A DNA stretch of 34,392 nucleotides from an uncultured Akkermansia sp. (GCA_947588735.1 CANQAD010000019.1:1-34392); one strand, 5' to 3'; counted from the first letter of the stretch, positions 23,323 through 33,738 are shown. The notes: generated by a model from the letters alone, not told the origin. A program made the numbers and translations.

Positions 23323-24204
23323 TCAGCAGATGGAATCGCGAGCCTGTTTGGCTTCCCTGAGCCATTGCAGGAGTTCCTCACGCCGTTTTTCTCTGAGGAG
23401 TTGCAGGACGCGCTGCTGATCCGCTACGCTTTGCTCTAAATAAGGGCAGATCGCTTCGGCATTTTGCGTGAGGATGTCCGTCCAGAGTTCCGGAGAACCA
23501 CTGCACACCCGCGTCGTGTCGCGAAATCCGGTTGAGGCGAGTTTGCGCAGATCGTCCACGTTCGGGCTTTTGTCCGATGCAGCAGCTCGGGCCGCGAGAG
23601 CTGCGAAAATATGCGGCACATGCGAGATAGCCGCCACCAGACTATCATGATCAACTGCATTCGTGGTGAAAACAGATGCGCCTAAATCATGCCAGAAATG
23701 AGCGATGCGTGAGAGGGTGTCGTCATCAGCTCGGTTTTCATTGGTTAACGTAACAACCGCATTTTTGAAAAGGTCGACTCTCGCGTGTTCAATCCCCTGT
23801 TTCTCTGAGCCAGCCATGGGGTGGGAGCCGATAAAAACATGCCCCGATTTCTCCAAAAAAGAGCCTACACCGGCATGCACATCCTTCTTTGTTGAACCCA
23901 CGTCCGTGACAATCGCCTTCTCCCCGAGTCCCTGTTCAAACTCTTTCGCCAGGTTCAGGAACGTACTCGTAGGCGTGCAGAGGACGACCAGTTCGGCTCC
24001 TCCCACTGTTTCAAAAAGACTTTGCGAACAAGTATCCGCCAGTTTATGCTCTTGTGCAAACGTTAGCGGCGACTTTCTTCTTGCCCACAACCGAACCTCC
24101 ACTCCGGGCATGTATTTCCGAATGGCCATGGCCAAGGAACCGCCAATAAGTCCGGGCCCGAGGATGGCAACAGATGAGAATGGAGTAGAAGACGCAGAAC
24201 TCAC
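23323..24204 (-). CDS. tyrA: Prephenate dehydrogenase
   Basis: Converts prephenate to 4-hydroxyphenylpyruvate in tyrosine synthesis; arogenate as substrate cannot be excluded. The 293 residues begin with a Rossmann fold (ILGPGLIGGSLAMAI, glycines at about 16-22). VTDVGSTK and GSHPMAGSEKQGIEHA, with the conserved His and Ser, form the active site, and ISHVPHIFAALA lies in the helical dimer domain. No chorismate mutase domain is fused. The start codon is GTG and overlaps the stop of the upstream lipoprotein gene as GTGA, so the two are probably translationally coupled. No other aromatic pathway genes are in the window. Confidence 0.95.
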   Translation of the reverse strand: MSSASSTPFSSVAILGPGLIGGSLAMAIRKYMPGVEVRLWARRKSPLTFAQEHKLADTCSQSLFETVGGAELVVLCTPTSTFLNLAKEFEQGLGEKAIVTDVGSTKKDVHAGVGSFLEKSGHVFIGSHPMAGSEKQGIEHARVDLFKNAVVTLTNENRADDDTLSRIAHFWHDLGASVFTTNAVDHDSLVAAISHVPHIFAALAARAAASDKSPNVDDLRKLASTGFRDTTRVCSGSPELWTDILTQNAEAICPYLEQSVADQQRVLQLLREKRREELLQWLREAKQARDSIC

Positions 24205-24866
24205 GGCACGTAAAATTGGAAATTGGTGCCGCGTACCTTCAGTTTCTTACCGCTGGGGTAGGGCTGATTGGTCTTGGGGTTAATGATGCGAATCTTCTTG
24301 CTGGGGTCCAGCGGATTCCAAACGCGAGTAGGATCACCCTCTACTCTGGCAGCAGTGGGGATGGGCCCTGTATTGGTGATTTGCTTGAGATCCGTGCTGG
24401 GAGCCGGGGCGGGGGTCGGCGCAGGCGCCGGAGCATTGCTAGTTGCCGGCGGCGTGCTTATGTTGATAACCGTGGGCAGTGGCTCTGCTGGTTGAGGTTG
24501 AGCGACCGGGGCGGAGGGCTGCGTCGAAACCTCAGTCGGAGCTGGGATCGGGGCTGGAGCCGGAATGGGAGCCGGAGCAGGGGCGGATGTTTTAGCCGGG
24601 GCAGGAGGTGGGGCTACGGGAAGCGGGGTCGGTTGTGCAGCTGTCGCCGCGGGCGCCGGGGTGGTAATAAAAGAGGAAGCTGCCGGGGCGTTCTCCCATG
24701 TGGTGGTCTGTGGTGCAGGCTCTTCGGCAGGGATGGGCTGGGGAGGCACAGGCCGGGGGCGGTAGGGCATCTCCGGCACTGAATCCGTATCCAGTACACA
24801 GCCGGTAAACCCCGCGGTAACAATCCCGGTAAGGCAGACAACAAATTTACGCGTCAAACTCGTCAT
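24201..24866 (-). CDS. Proline/alanine-rich lipoprotein
   Basis: Protein of 221 residues. The N-terminus MTSLTRKFVVCLTGIVTAGF leads to a lipobox ending at Cys23 (GFTGC), so it should be lipidated and membrane-anchored. Residues from about 35 to 165 are low-complexity Pro-Ala-Thr sequence with PAPAPIPAPAPIP repeats, probably an extended spacer across the periplasm or peptidoglycan. The C-terminal 50 residues (TRVWNPLDPSKKIRIINPK, then GKKLKVRG) are basic and folded-looking, and might contact the cell wall. The start at 24866 is fixed by a strong promoter. It overlaps tyrA by four bases, an odd partnership. No family recognised. Confidence 0.8.
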   Translation of the reverse strand: MTSLTRKFVVCLTGIVTAGFTGCVLDTDSVPEMPYRPRPVPPQPIPAEEPAPQTTTWENAPAASSFITTPAPAATAAQPTPLPVAPPPAPAKTSAPAPAPIPAPAPIPAPTEVSTQPSAPVAQPQPAEPLPTVINISTPPATSNAPAPAPTPAPAPSTDLKQITNTGPIPTAARVEGDPTRVWNPLDPSKKIRIINPKTNQPYPSGKKLKVRGTNFQFYVP

Positions 24867-24890
24867 AGTTAGCAACGTCGGATTGCCCAC

Positions 24891-24919
24891 ACTATAGGTA
24901 TTGGCAGCTCTCTTGTCAA
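24891..24919 (-). promoter_or_regulatory. Promoter of the lipoprotein-tyrA pair
   Basis: On the minus strand, perfect TTGACA (24919-24914), a 17-base spacer, then TATAGT (24896-24891). The leader is about 18 bases before the ATG at 24866. This is one of the strongest promoters in the window. Confidence 0.7.
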
Positions 24920-25065
24920 CCCTAAATAGTGCCATGAGTTTCACGCTCTGAATCGCAGAATGAAAGGCAACAGGTCCTTGGTACAAAAGGGATGCCATGA
25001 AGTTTAATGCGTGCCAGGGTAATTCCGTCTCGGAAACAAGCAAGACATCGTAAATTCTGTCGCTC

Positions 25066-25491
25066 CACACGTGTCCCAATAAAATATTCTCCGGTCCTAT
25101 TGAACCCATTTCTCATGTGTTTTCCAGGGACGAAAAAGGTAAGCCAGCAGGACGGCAAACCATGGACGATTCAGCAAAGCGGTCGACGCCCCCCGGTAGG
25201 GCGCACGCGCAGCGGTGGTAAGACCGATGAGTCAGCCCGGCATAGCGTAACACCGGATGCTTTCCCTTGATCATCGCATCTCGACTTCGAAAATTGCGCT
25301 TCGCTTTTTAACCAATCTGCGCCTGGTTCCGCCTTTTCCCGTCGCCCACGCTCTGCATTTCCCGAGACTACGGCTCGCTATCTTTCCAAATCGTAGTTCG
25401 TAAATCGTAAATCATAAATAACCAACGGATTATGCTGTATGGTGCGCCGTTGACAACTTATTGGGGATCGCTTTTTCTTGGGACAAATGTG
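25066..25491 (+). mobile_element. Family 2 MITE, complete copy with 8-bp target duplication
   Basis: A 426-bp non-coding element. The left end is CACACGTGTCCCAATAAAA and the right end is the reverse complement of CACATTTGTCCCAAGAAAAA, giving terminal inverted repeats of about 19 bases with three or four mismatches. It is flanked by TGTCGCTC at 25058-25065 and 25493-25500, an 8-bp target duplication (8 of 9 if one more base is counted). The left arm contains the stretch ending CGGCATAGCGTAACAC, also found at 33642-33657. The middle differs in length and sequence from the inverted copy at 31222-31537. No transposase ORF is present. Confidence 0.82.
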
Positions 25492-25518
25492 GTGTCGCTC
25501 AGGATTGTGAGTTATTGC

Positions 25519-25547
25519 TTGCCTTTGTGATAGTGAAAGAGTATAGT
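25519..25547 (+). promoter_or_regulatory. Promoter of the acyltransferase pseudogene
   Basis: TTGCCT at 25519-25524, a 17-base spacer, then TATAGT at 25542-25547. The leader to the ATG at 25666 would be about 112 bases. The MITE target duplication ends 18 bases upstream. Confidence 0.5.
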
Positions 25548-25665
25548 GTGCGCTCAGGTCGCTTGTTAGACAGTATTGCCTTGCTCTCTTCCCTCTCTCC
25601 CCTTTTGGAAGGTGCACCGGGGTCAATGTCTCGAGCGCTTGATATCATACATCGACCTACCTTCT

Positions 25666-27690
25666 ATGGAACAGAAAAACTTTTTGGAGCATGTAGCGGG
25701 TTTGCGAGGTTTAGCCATCCTGTGCATTGTATTTTACCACATGTATGGGGAGGGAATATGGGCGTATGGTTATCTTGGTGTCGATGTTTTCTTAGTCATT
25801 ACAGGCTACTTGCTTTTCCGCAAGAGAATCAATCAGACCGGAGGAACGATGACTTGGCATGGTAGCGCTGCGTTTCTGGGGCGGCGCATTCAGAGGATTG
25901 TGCCATCTATGTTGGTGATCATTCTTGGCACGATCTTAACAGAACGCTGCTGATGTGGTGGGACGATTTGGCCCTGGCCAGCAGGCTGGGCTATGCAGCG
26001 TGTCTGGCGCGCGCCAATCTCGTGTTGAAAGGGGTGTTTTCAGATTATTTTGCGGGGAATTCCTCATACATACCCTTGTTGCATTTGTGGTACCTCTCCG
26101 TCATTCTGCAAGTTTATCTTTTGTTCGCCTTGGGCAATCAGGCCCTTCAAAGGCTGCCCAGGAGGGTCATATGTTGTATATTGGCGGTGCTAGGAGTCGC
26201 ATCGCTGATATACTGTTATGTAGACTCCATCGCGGAATGCGCTGCAGCGATTGGATTATCGGCTGCTAAAGATGTAAAAGCAGTTTCCTATTACCAAATG
26301 ACTCCAAGGATATGGGAGGTGCTGTCCGGCGGTCTCATTTGCATCTTGCCGAGCGGCAAGATGGGAAATCGTCTGCCGCAAGTAGCGGCGATTGCCGGGT
26401 TTCTGCTCGTGTGCCTGCCGACATTCGTAGGAGGTCTTCTTCCGATGGAGTTTTCAAAGTATATACCAGGTGCCCTTTGCGTGGTGGCGGGTGCGGTTCT
26501 GACATTGCGTTACGCGCCGGAGTGCCGGTGCATTCACGCACTTTTGCGCTACAGAGGCCTCTTAGCACTCGGGAAGATATCTTTCTCTCTTTACTTGGTG
26601 CACATGCCCGTCATCGTTTACATGCGCTTGTGGTCGCTCGGGCATCCGAACGTGGTACAGGAGATCGCCGCGCTCATCATTTCACTTATCCTGGGCATTG
26701 CATTTTGGAAGTGCGTGGAAAAACGCAGATTTGCGTGGTGGCTCATACTTGCCATGTGGGTGGCGACACTTTTCCTTTGCCGGGCAGGGCGCAGAAGTTC
26801 AGGCTTTAGGGAATACCTGCCGAGCAACAATTGGGAAATCCCCACGTACTCTGACTGGAAAATGAGTACTGACGCAGCGCTGGCGAACGATTTGCCCAAT
26901 GATGACTTCCCTCTCTTTCTGGGAGTTTTTAGGATGATGAACCAAGAAAGACAAACACCAAAAGTTTTTCAAGCGCCTCTCCTGGTCATGGGAGATGCAA
27001 GCAAAAAGGCGACGTGCATTTTAATGGGGGATAGCCACGCTGGTGCATTGTTCGCCGGGATGGATGCCGCTTTCAAACAGCAAAATCTATCCGGTGTTTA
27101 TCTAGCTTCGTACATTTATCCTTTGCACGGATGGGAAGAAGATAAAAAACCGGATTGGGGAAAGTCTTCGGCCAGAGAACGTGCGCTTATGTCATGGCTG
27201 AATAAACATCCGGAAATTACTCATGTGATCATTGCTCAGCGTTGGTGGTATAGATTCAAGGAAGCTACAGATCGAGTTGAGGACGCATTGAGCATCTTTT
27301 TGCAAGAACTACGCGACTGTGGGAAAAAGGTCATCGTTATCGGTCCCACTCCAGAGTTTCCCCAGCAGGCATCTTTCTTACATTTTGATAAGATAATTTC
27401 GTTGCAAGGAAAAAGTACTCAGAATTTGGAACAGGAGACTGCCGTATGCGATGCTAAAAGTTACAATGAACTCAATAAAACGTGTCTGCCTATCTTGCGA
27501 AAAATGCAAAATAAGGGTTTGTGCACTCTGATTGAACCCCTGCAAACATTAGGACCGGGAGAGGTGTATCAATAGCATGCGCGATGGGAAGTTATTGGTG
27601 GTAGATAACAATCACATGAATCCGGGAGCATCCTTGCCACTGGTGCGCAAGCTCCTCCCCCAAATTAAGGAGGCCTTGCTTCTTCCCTGA
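25666..27690 (+). pseudogene. OafA/YrhL-type acyltransferase with SGNH domain, two frameshifts
   Basis: An intact version would have about 675 residues: an acyltransferase-3 membrane domain plus a C-terminal SGNH esterase-like domain, the layout of enzymes that O-acetylate surface polysaccharides. The first segment (25666-25953) has the R-x10-H motif RGLAILCIVFYH and the family motif GYLGVDVFLVITGYLLF. It stops at TGA 25951-25953, where the frame moves by one and continues from ATG 25953 (TGATG overlap). The second segment runs to TAG at 27573-27575 and contains GDSH in CILMGDSHAG. The terminal DGKLLVVDNNHMNPGAS, with the catalytic Asp-x-x-His, is in another frame at 27577-27690. Removing one A near 27574 would restore a Cys codon and the frame. 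Two breaks suggest decay, though sequence error is possible. Confidence 0.85.
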
Positions 27691-27812
27691 GTTGGACGCG
27701 GTTTGGACAGGTGATCCCAAGCGCCTTTTCATCCTCTTCCGTTCGCTCTCGTTCCCCGCTCGATGATTCCAATCGCCTCGGAGCCCGGCATGAAAAAAAA
27801 TTCGCCTTATTT

Positions 27813-27841
27813 TTGAACGCGCGCGCGTGTTCGTGTTATCA
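27813..27841 (+). promoter_or_regulatory. Possible promoter of clpB
   Basis: TTGAAC at 27813-27818, a 17-base spacer containing alternating GCGCGCGCG, then TTATCA at 27836-27841, seven bases before the ATG at 27849. The -10 box is poor. No sigma-32 consensus (CTTGAA with CCCCAT) or CIRCE repeat was found. Confidence 0.35.
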
Positions 27842-27848
27842 AACAGGC

Positions 27849-30428
<2,580 letters not shown>

Positions 30429-30474
30429 GAGCAGCCAGCCCTAACTCTGTAAGTTATTTAACGATTCGGCAACG

Positions 30475-30503
30475 CGTGGGGTCTCTGCTTCTCAGACCCC
30501 ACG
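30475..30503 (+). terminator. Strong hairpin between clpB and the AP2-like gene
   Basis: CGTGGGGTCT (30475-30484) pairs perfectly with AGACCCCACG (30494-30503) around a 9-base loop. No T run follows, and the hairpin ends only nine bases before the ATG at 30513. It may end clpB transcripts in a Rho-assisted way or control access to the next start codon. Confidence 0.45.
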
Positions 30504-30512
30504 TGATTGCTT

Positions 30513-30803
30513 ATGAGAAACAGGAATATCACTCGTTACACGTACGAAAATACCGATTTCCAAGGCTGGAGAGTCAGCATTCAGCGCTGCGGGCGCATCA
30601 TCACCCGTTATTTTTCCGATCTGCAGTATGGTTCGGAGGAAGAGTCATACCGCCATGCTGTGGATTACCGCGATGAGGTGTTTGCCGAGATGGCACGCCA
30701 CCGCCACGACCTGCCGGAGTTCATGGACGCCGAGTTGGCGCACCTTCAGGATTTGCTGAGGCAAAAAGAAACGTCTGCCTCATACGCCCGGCGCCGGAGC
30801 TGA
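30513..30803 (+). CDS. Small AP2-like domain protein
   Basis: Protein of 96 residues. Residues of about 15-60 (FQGWRVSIQRCGRIITRYFSD, then YGSEEESYRHAVDYRDEV) follow the pattern of bacterial AP2-like DNA-binding domains: a three-stranded sheet with aromatic and basic residues, then a helix bearing A-x-x-x-R-D. Such domains occur in homing endonucleases and integrases, and as small free-standing proteins. Here there is no catalytic domain, and the C-terminal 35 residues are a charged helix. The ATG at 30513 was preferred to a TTG two codons upstream. It lies 84 bases after clpB, and its 3' end overlaps the convergent gene at 30780 by 24 bases. DNA binding is inferred. Confidence 0.65.
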   Translation: MRNRNITRYTYENTDFQGWRVSIQRCGRIITRYFSDLQYGSEEESYRHAVDYRDEVFAEMARHRHDLPEFMDAELAHLQDLLRQKETSASYARRRS

Positions 30804-31184
30804 GTTTAACATTGGCGCCAACCGGCGTCGCAGCTCCTTATTGGCGTAAAATTTTGCCTGCTCGATACGGTGCAGCTGCACCATGGTGTCCTCCAGAATC
30901 GTGATAAGAGGCTGCTTGACGCCCGGCGTGTTGTCGATGTAGCGCCACAGTTCCGCCTCGTCTGTTTGAGTGTTGAGTTCGCGCAGCCTCTTCAGAACCT
31001 TGTCCAGCGCCGGTATACCGGCTTGCGTGCTTGCCGGGTTCGTCATACTGCGCAGCACTCGCAACTGCTCTTGCAGATCCGTCTTCAGCCGCGTGTACAC
31101 TTCTTTCTCCCCCTCTGCCTGCGCCACGTAAGCAGTGCACATACTGCCTGCGAGCAGGGCCGGGAGTATCCAGCGAGAATTCAT
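30780..31184 (-). CDS. Small secreted helical protein of unknown function
   Basis: Protein of 134 residues. A signal peptide (MNSRWILPALLAGSMCTAYVAQA, cleavage near residue 23) precedes about 110 mostly helical, charged residues (KTDLQEQLRVLRSM, KVLKRLRELNTQ, MVQLHRIEQAKFYANKELRRRL). It should be periplasmic. No domain recognised. In-frame ATGs at 31193 and 31196 fall inside the -10 box, so the ATG at 31184 is the start. The 3' end overlaps the AP2-like gene on the other strand by 24 bases, so the two messages are complementary at their ends. Confidence 0.72.
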   Translation of the reverse strand: MNSRWILPALLAGSMCTAYVAQAEGEKEVYTRLKTDLQEQLRVLRSMTNPASTQAGIPALDKVLKRLRELNTQTDEAELWRYIDNTPGVKQPLITILEDTMVQLHRIEQAKFYANKELRRRLAPMLNSAPAPGV

Positions 31185-31191
31185 AACCGTC

Positions 31192-31220
31192 ATCATATCT
31201 TTCCGCGGGAGACCTGTCAA
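31192..31220 (-). promoter_or_regulatory. Near-consensus promoter with -35 inside a MITE target site
   Basis: On the minus strand, TTGACA (31220-31215), a 17-base spacer, then TATGAT (31197-31192). Seven bases separate the -10 box from the ATG at 31184, predicting a leaderless message. The -35 hexamer lies wholly within the left target duplication of the adjacent MITE. Confidence 0.68.
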
Positions 31221-31221
31221 C

Positions 31222-31537
31222 CACATTTGTCCCAAGAAAAAACGATCCCCAATAAGTTGTTAACGGCACATCATACAGCATAAGCTATTGGTAATTTACG
31301 ATTTTCGAATGACGAATCACGATTTGGGAAATTTGCGTGCTGGCGCGCGGGGTTGCGAAAGCTTATGCTTTTGGTTAAACTTCCTTGCAACCGTCGGCAG
31401 TTTTCACCCCTGCGGGGCAAAAGCTTTGCTGAATCGTCCATGGTTTGCCGTCTTGCTGGCTTGCCTTTTTCGTCCCCAGAAAACGCATGAGAAATGGATT
31501 CAATGAACCCGGAGAATGTTTTATTGGGACACGTGTG
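31222..31537 (-). mobile_element. Family 2 MITE, complete inverted copy with 9-bp target duplication
   Basis: A 316-bp element in the opposite orientation to the copy at 25066-25491. It starts CACATTTGTCCCAAGAAAAA and ends TTTTATTGGGACACGTGTG. The flanks CCTGTCAAC (31213-31221 and 31538-31546) are a perfect 9-bp target duplication; the next base also matches, so the true boundary could shift by one. The interior shares the arm with CATGGTTTGCCGTC and the AATTTACGATTTTCGAATGA arm with other copies, while the central part is unique. It carries no transposase. Confidence 0.85.
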
Positions 31538-31579
31538 CCTGTCAACCGTCAATTTTACAGCAGCATACGCATTTTAAGC

Positions 31580-31608
31580 TGGAAATGTGGAGTCGGGTGT
31601 GCCATAAT
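31580..31608 (+). promoter_or_regulatory. Possible promoter of pyrH-frr-bactofilin
   Basis: TGGAAA at 31580-31585, a 17-base spacer, then CATAAT at 31603-31608, which is 22 bases before the ATG at 31631. The -35 is weak. Confidence 0.35.
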
Positions 31609-31630
31609 GGGGCGCGTAACAGGGAGAATC

Positions 31631-32368
31631 ATGAGTGAGATTGCCAGCACCGCCGCGCCTTACAAGCGAATTCTGCTCAAGTTGAGTGGGGAGGCTTTGC
31701 GTGCTCCGGGCAGCAGGGACAACATATCTCCGGAAATCGTCGCGCGCATCGCCCGGGAAATTGCGGAGGCTCAGCGTCAGGCGGGTTTGCAGATAGCGGT
31801 AGTGGTTGGAGGCGGCAATATATGGCGCGGTGCGAAAGCCAGTGTGCGCGGGATGGATCGTCCCACGGCGGATTACGTAGGCATGCTTGCCACGGTGATG
31901 AATGCGCTGTCCATTTGCTCAGCGGTGCAGGAGGTTGGCGTGCCTTGCCATGTGATGAGCGCCATTGAAATGAAAAATGTAGCTGAGCCGTACGTCCGCA
32001 ACACGGCGCGGGATATGCTTCGCGCTGGGCAGGTGGTTGTTTTTGCTGCAGGCACGGGCAATCCTTTCTTCAGTACAGATACGGCGGCGGCCCTCCGCGC
32101 GTGCGAGGTGAACGCACAAATTGTCATGAAAGCTACCTCCGTGGATGGCGTCTACACCGCCGATCCAAAGGTGGACCCCAGCGCAACGCGTTTTGATACG
32201 ATTACTTATGAAGAATGTATCGCCCGGGAGCTTAAGGTCATGGATCAGACTGCTTTCACACTGTGCAAGGACAACAAGAAACCCATCATGGTGTTCGATA
32301 TGCACAAGCCGGGCAATATCACTCGTGCACTGCTTGGCGAGCAGATAGGCACGATTATCAGCGTTTAA
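31631..32368 (+). CDS. pyrH: UMP kinase
   Basis: Phosphorylates UMP to UDP using ATP, in the cytoplasm as a hexamer. The 245 residues of amino-acid-kinase fold include LLKLSGEAL at the N-terminus, the glycine loop VVVGGGNIWRG, RPTADYVGMLATVMNAL, FAAGTGNPFFSTDTAAALRA, and VDGVYTADPK near the nucleotide site. The ATG at 31631 follows AGGGAGA by four bases, one of the few clear Shine-Dalgarno sequences in the window. The frame is open upstream into the MITE, without homology. frr follows after 26 bases, the conserved bacterial order. Confidence 0.97.
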   Translation: MSEIASTAAPYKRILLKLSGEALRAPGSRDNISPEIVARIAREIAEAQRQAGLQIAVVVGGGNIWRGAKASVRGMDRPTADYVGMLATVMNALSICSAVQEVGVPCHVMSAIEMKNVAEPYVRNTARDMLRAGQVVVFAAGTGNPFFSTDTAAALRACEVNAQIVMKATSVDGVYTADPKVDPSATRFDTITYEECIARELKVMDQTAFTLCKDNKKPIMVFDMHKPGNITRALLGEQIGTIISV

Positions 32369-32394
32369 TTCTACACCAACAAACACTATTTACA

Positions 32395-32961
32395 ATGGAC
32401 GAAGAAACATTACTGCTGGAGGTTGAATCTGCCATGGACGAGGCGCTCTCGCACATGCATGATGAGTTCGCAGGCGTTCGCACGGGGAAGGCGTCTCCCT
32501 CTCTCGTGGATAACATGGATGTGTACGTGGCCTCTTATGGCTCGAGCATGAAACTCAAAAGTCTTGCCGTGGTGAGCACGCCGGATGCCCGCTCCATCCT
32601 CATCCAGCCCTTTGATCCGGGCACGCTCAACGACATTAAGAAAGCCATTGCAGAGAGTCGCCTGAATATCGCCCCGATTATTGATGCGCGCTCCGTGCGT
32701 CTGCCCATTCCGGAACTTTCCGGTGAGCGCCGCAAGGAGCTTGTCAAGTATGTGAAGAGCCTTGCGGAGGACACCAAGGTGCGCGTACGTGCTGCCCGTA
32801 AAACCGGCATGGATGGCGTGAAAAAACTCAAGGCAGACAATGTACTTACCGAGGACGGTGTCCGCCTGGCCGAGGACAAAGTGCAGAAACTCACCGACAA
32901 GTACGTGAAGAAGATCGACGAGCAGGTCGAGGCGAAAGAAAAAGAAATCATGACCGTGTAA
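32395..32961 (+). CDS. frr: Ribosome recycling factor
   Basis: Protein of 188 residues that, with EF-G, splits post-termination ribosomes. The sequence is full length: EFAGVRTGKASPSLVD near the start, the compact beta domain with SILIQPFDPG, LPIPELSGERRKELVK, and VRVRAARKTGMDGVKKLK before the final helix. The start codon has no Shine-Dalgarno sequence (ATTTACAATG). It is co-transcribed with pyrH and bactofilin. Confidence 0.97.
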   Translation: MDEETLLLEVESAMDEALSHMHDEFAGVRTGKASPSLVDNMDVYVASYGSSMKLKSLAVVSTPDARSILIQPFDPGTLNDIKKAIAESRLNIAPIIDARSVRLPIPELSGERRKELVKYVKSLAEDTKVRVRAARKTGMDGVKKLKADNVLTEDGVRLAEDKVQKLTDKYVKKIDEQVEAKEKEIMTV

Positions 32962-32974
32962 CCCACCCATTCTT

Positions 32975-33295
32975 ATGAGCACACCCCAAACCAATGTATT
33001 AGCCGCCGGCATTGAGATTGTCGGCACCATCCGCTTCCAGAACGATATGCACATCGATGGCAAGATCGATGGCAAGATTGAGTCTGAATCCGGCAAAGTC
33101 ACGATCGGCGACAAAGCTGATATCAAGGGTAACATCAAGGCTGGTGAAGTGTATGTATATGGCCATGTAGATGGCAATGTACAGAGCGATCGCTGCCACT
33201 TGCATGGTCAGGCCATTGTGAATGGCGATATCACCACCGCCCGCCTCTCCATGGATGAAGGCGCTCGCCTTTCCGGTCGCGCCGAGATCGGTTAA
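32975..33295 (+). CDS. Bactofilin
   Basis: Protein of 106 residues, almost entirely a right-handed beta-helix bactofilin domain. The repeated pattern I-x-G-x-I with G and V/I every six residues is clear in GIEIVGTIRF, HIDGKIDGKIES, VTIGDKADIKGNI and VYVYGHVDGNVQS. Bactofilins polymerise without nucleotides into cytoskeletal filaments that position cell-wall enzymes and other proteins. The short terminal tails, without a membrane segment, are usual. It follows frr after 13 bases, so it probably shares the pyrH-frr transcript, which ends at the terminator at 33320. Confidence 0.93.
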   Translation: MSTPQTNVLAAGIEIVGTIRFQNDMHIDGKIDGKIESESGKVTIGDKADIKGNIKAGEVYVYGHVDGNVQSDRCHLHGQAIVNGDITTARLSMDEGARLSGRAEIG

Positions 33296-33319
33296 TCGTT
33301 CTTCAAAGAATTTTTCATT

Positions 33320-33350
33320 GCAAGGGGGATATGTTCTCCCTTGCTTTTTT
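33320..33350 (+). terminator. Terminator of pyrH-frr-bactofilin
   Basis: GCAAGGGGGA (33320-33329) pairs with TCTCCCTTGC (33335-33344), with one G-T wobble, and is followed by six T residues at 33345-33350. Confidence 0.85.
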
Positions 33351-33427
33351 CTGTGTACTCCTTCCTTGAAAAGAGGAAAATTTTGCGGGGAAAGGATGCT
33401 CTTTTTCAGACTCGCACAAGCGTGTGC

Positions 33428-33656
33428 CACGCGTGTCCCAAGAAATATTCTCCGGGATCATTGAACCCCATTTCGCATGTGTTTTCTACGGACGAAAGAA
33501 GGAAGCCAGCGAGACAACAAACCATGGGCCGATTCAGCAAAGCGTTTGCCCCGCAGGGGCGAAAACTCGTGGGGCGAGTTTGAGGCAAGAGTCGTGAGGC
33601 GACTCCGAAGCAAGCGCCGATGGGGCGGCGCTGAGTCAACCCGGCATAGCGTAACA
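33428..33656 (+). repeat. Family 2 MITE, truncated copy (left arm)
   Basis: Starts CACGCGTGTCCCAAGAAAT, matching the left end of the element at 25066, and follows it through the shared CCATGG and CAGCAAAG stretches to CGGCATAGCGTAACA. A GC-rich inserted stretch in the middle contains CCGCAGGGGCGAAAACTCG and GAGTCGTGAGGCGACTC. The right arm is missing; a family 1 end begins exactly where the similarity stops. Confidence 0.75.
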
Positions 33657-33738
33657 CAGAGCAACCGCATTAGGAAATGCGTTTGCCTATGTACGATGAC
33701 GATTTGTTGATGACGTGCGCATTGCAAAACTTTTTTGC
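33657..33738 (-). repeat. Family 1 MITE, truncated copy (hairpin end)
   Basis: Starts CAGAGCAACCGCATT, the hairpin-bearing end of family 1, with the hairpin at 33661-33686. It continues with degraded similarity (ACGATTTGTTGATGACGTGCG) to about 33738. The other end is missing. It abuts the truncated family 2 copy. Confidence 0.7.

Noticed and set aside
24565..24765. A Gly-Ala-rich plus-strand frame
   Set aside because: It is the complement of the Pro-Ala-rich region of the lipoprotein.
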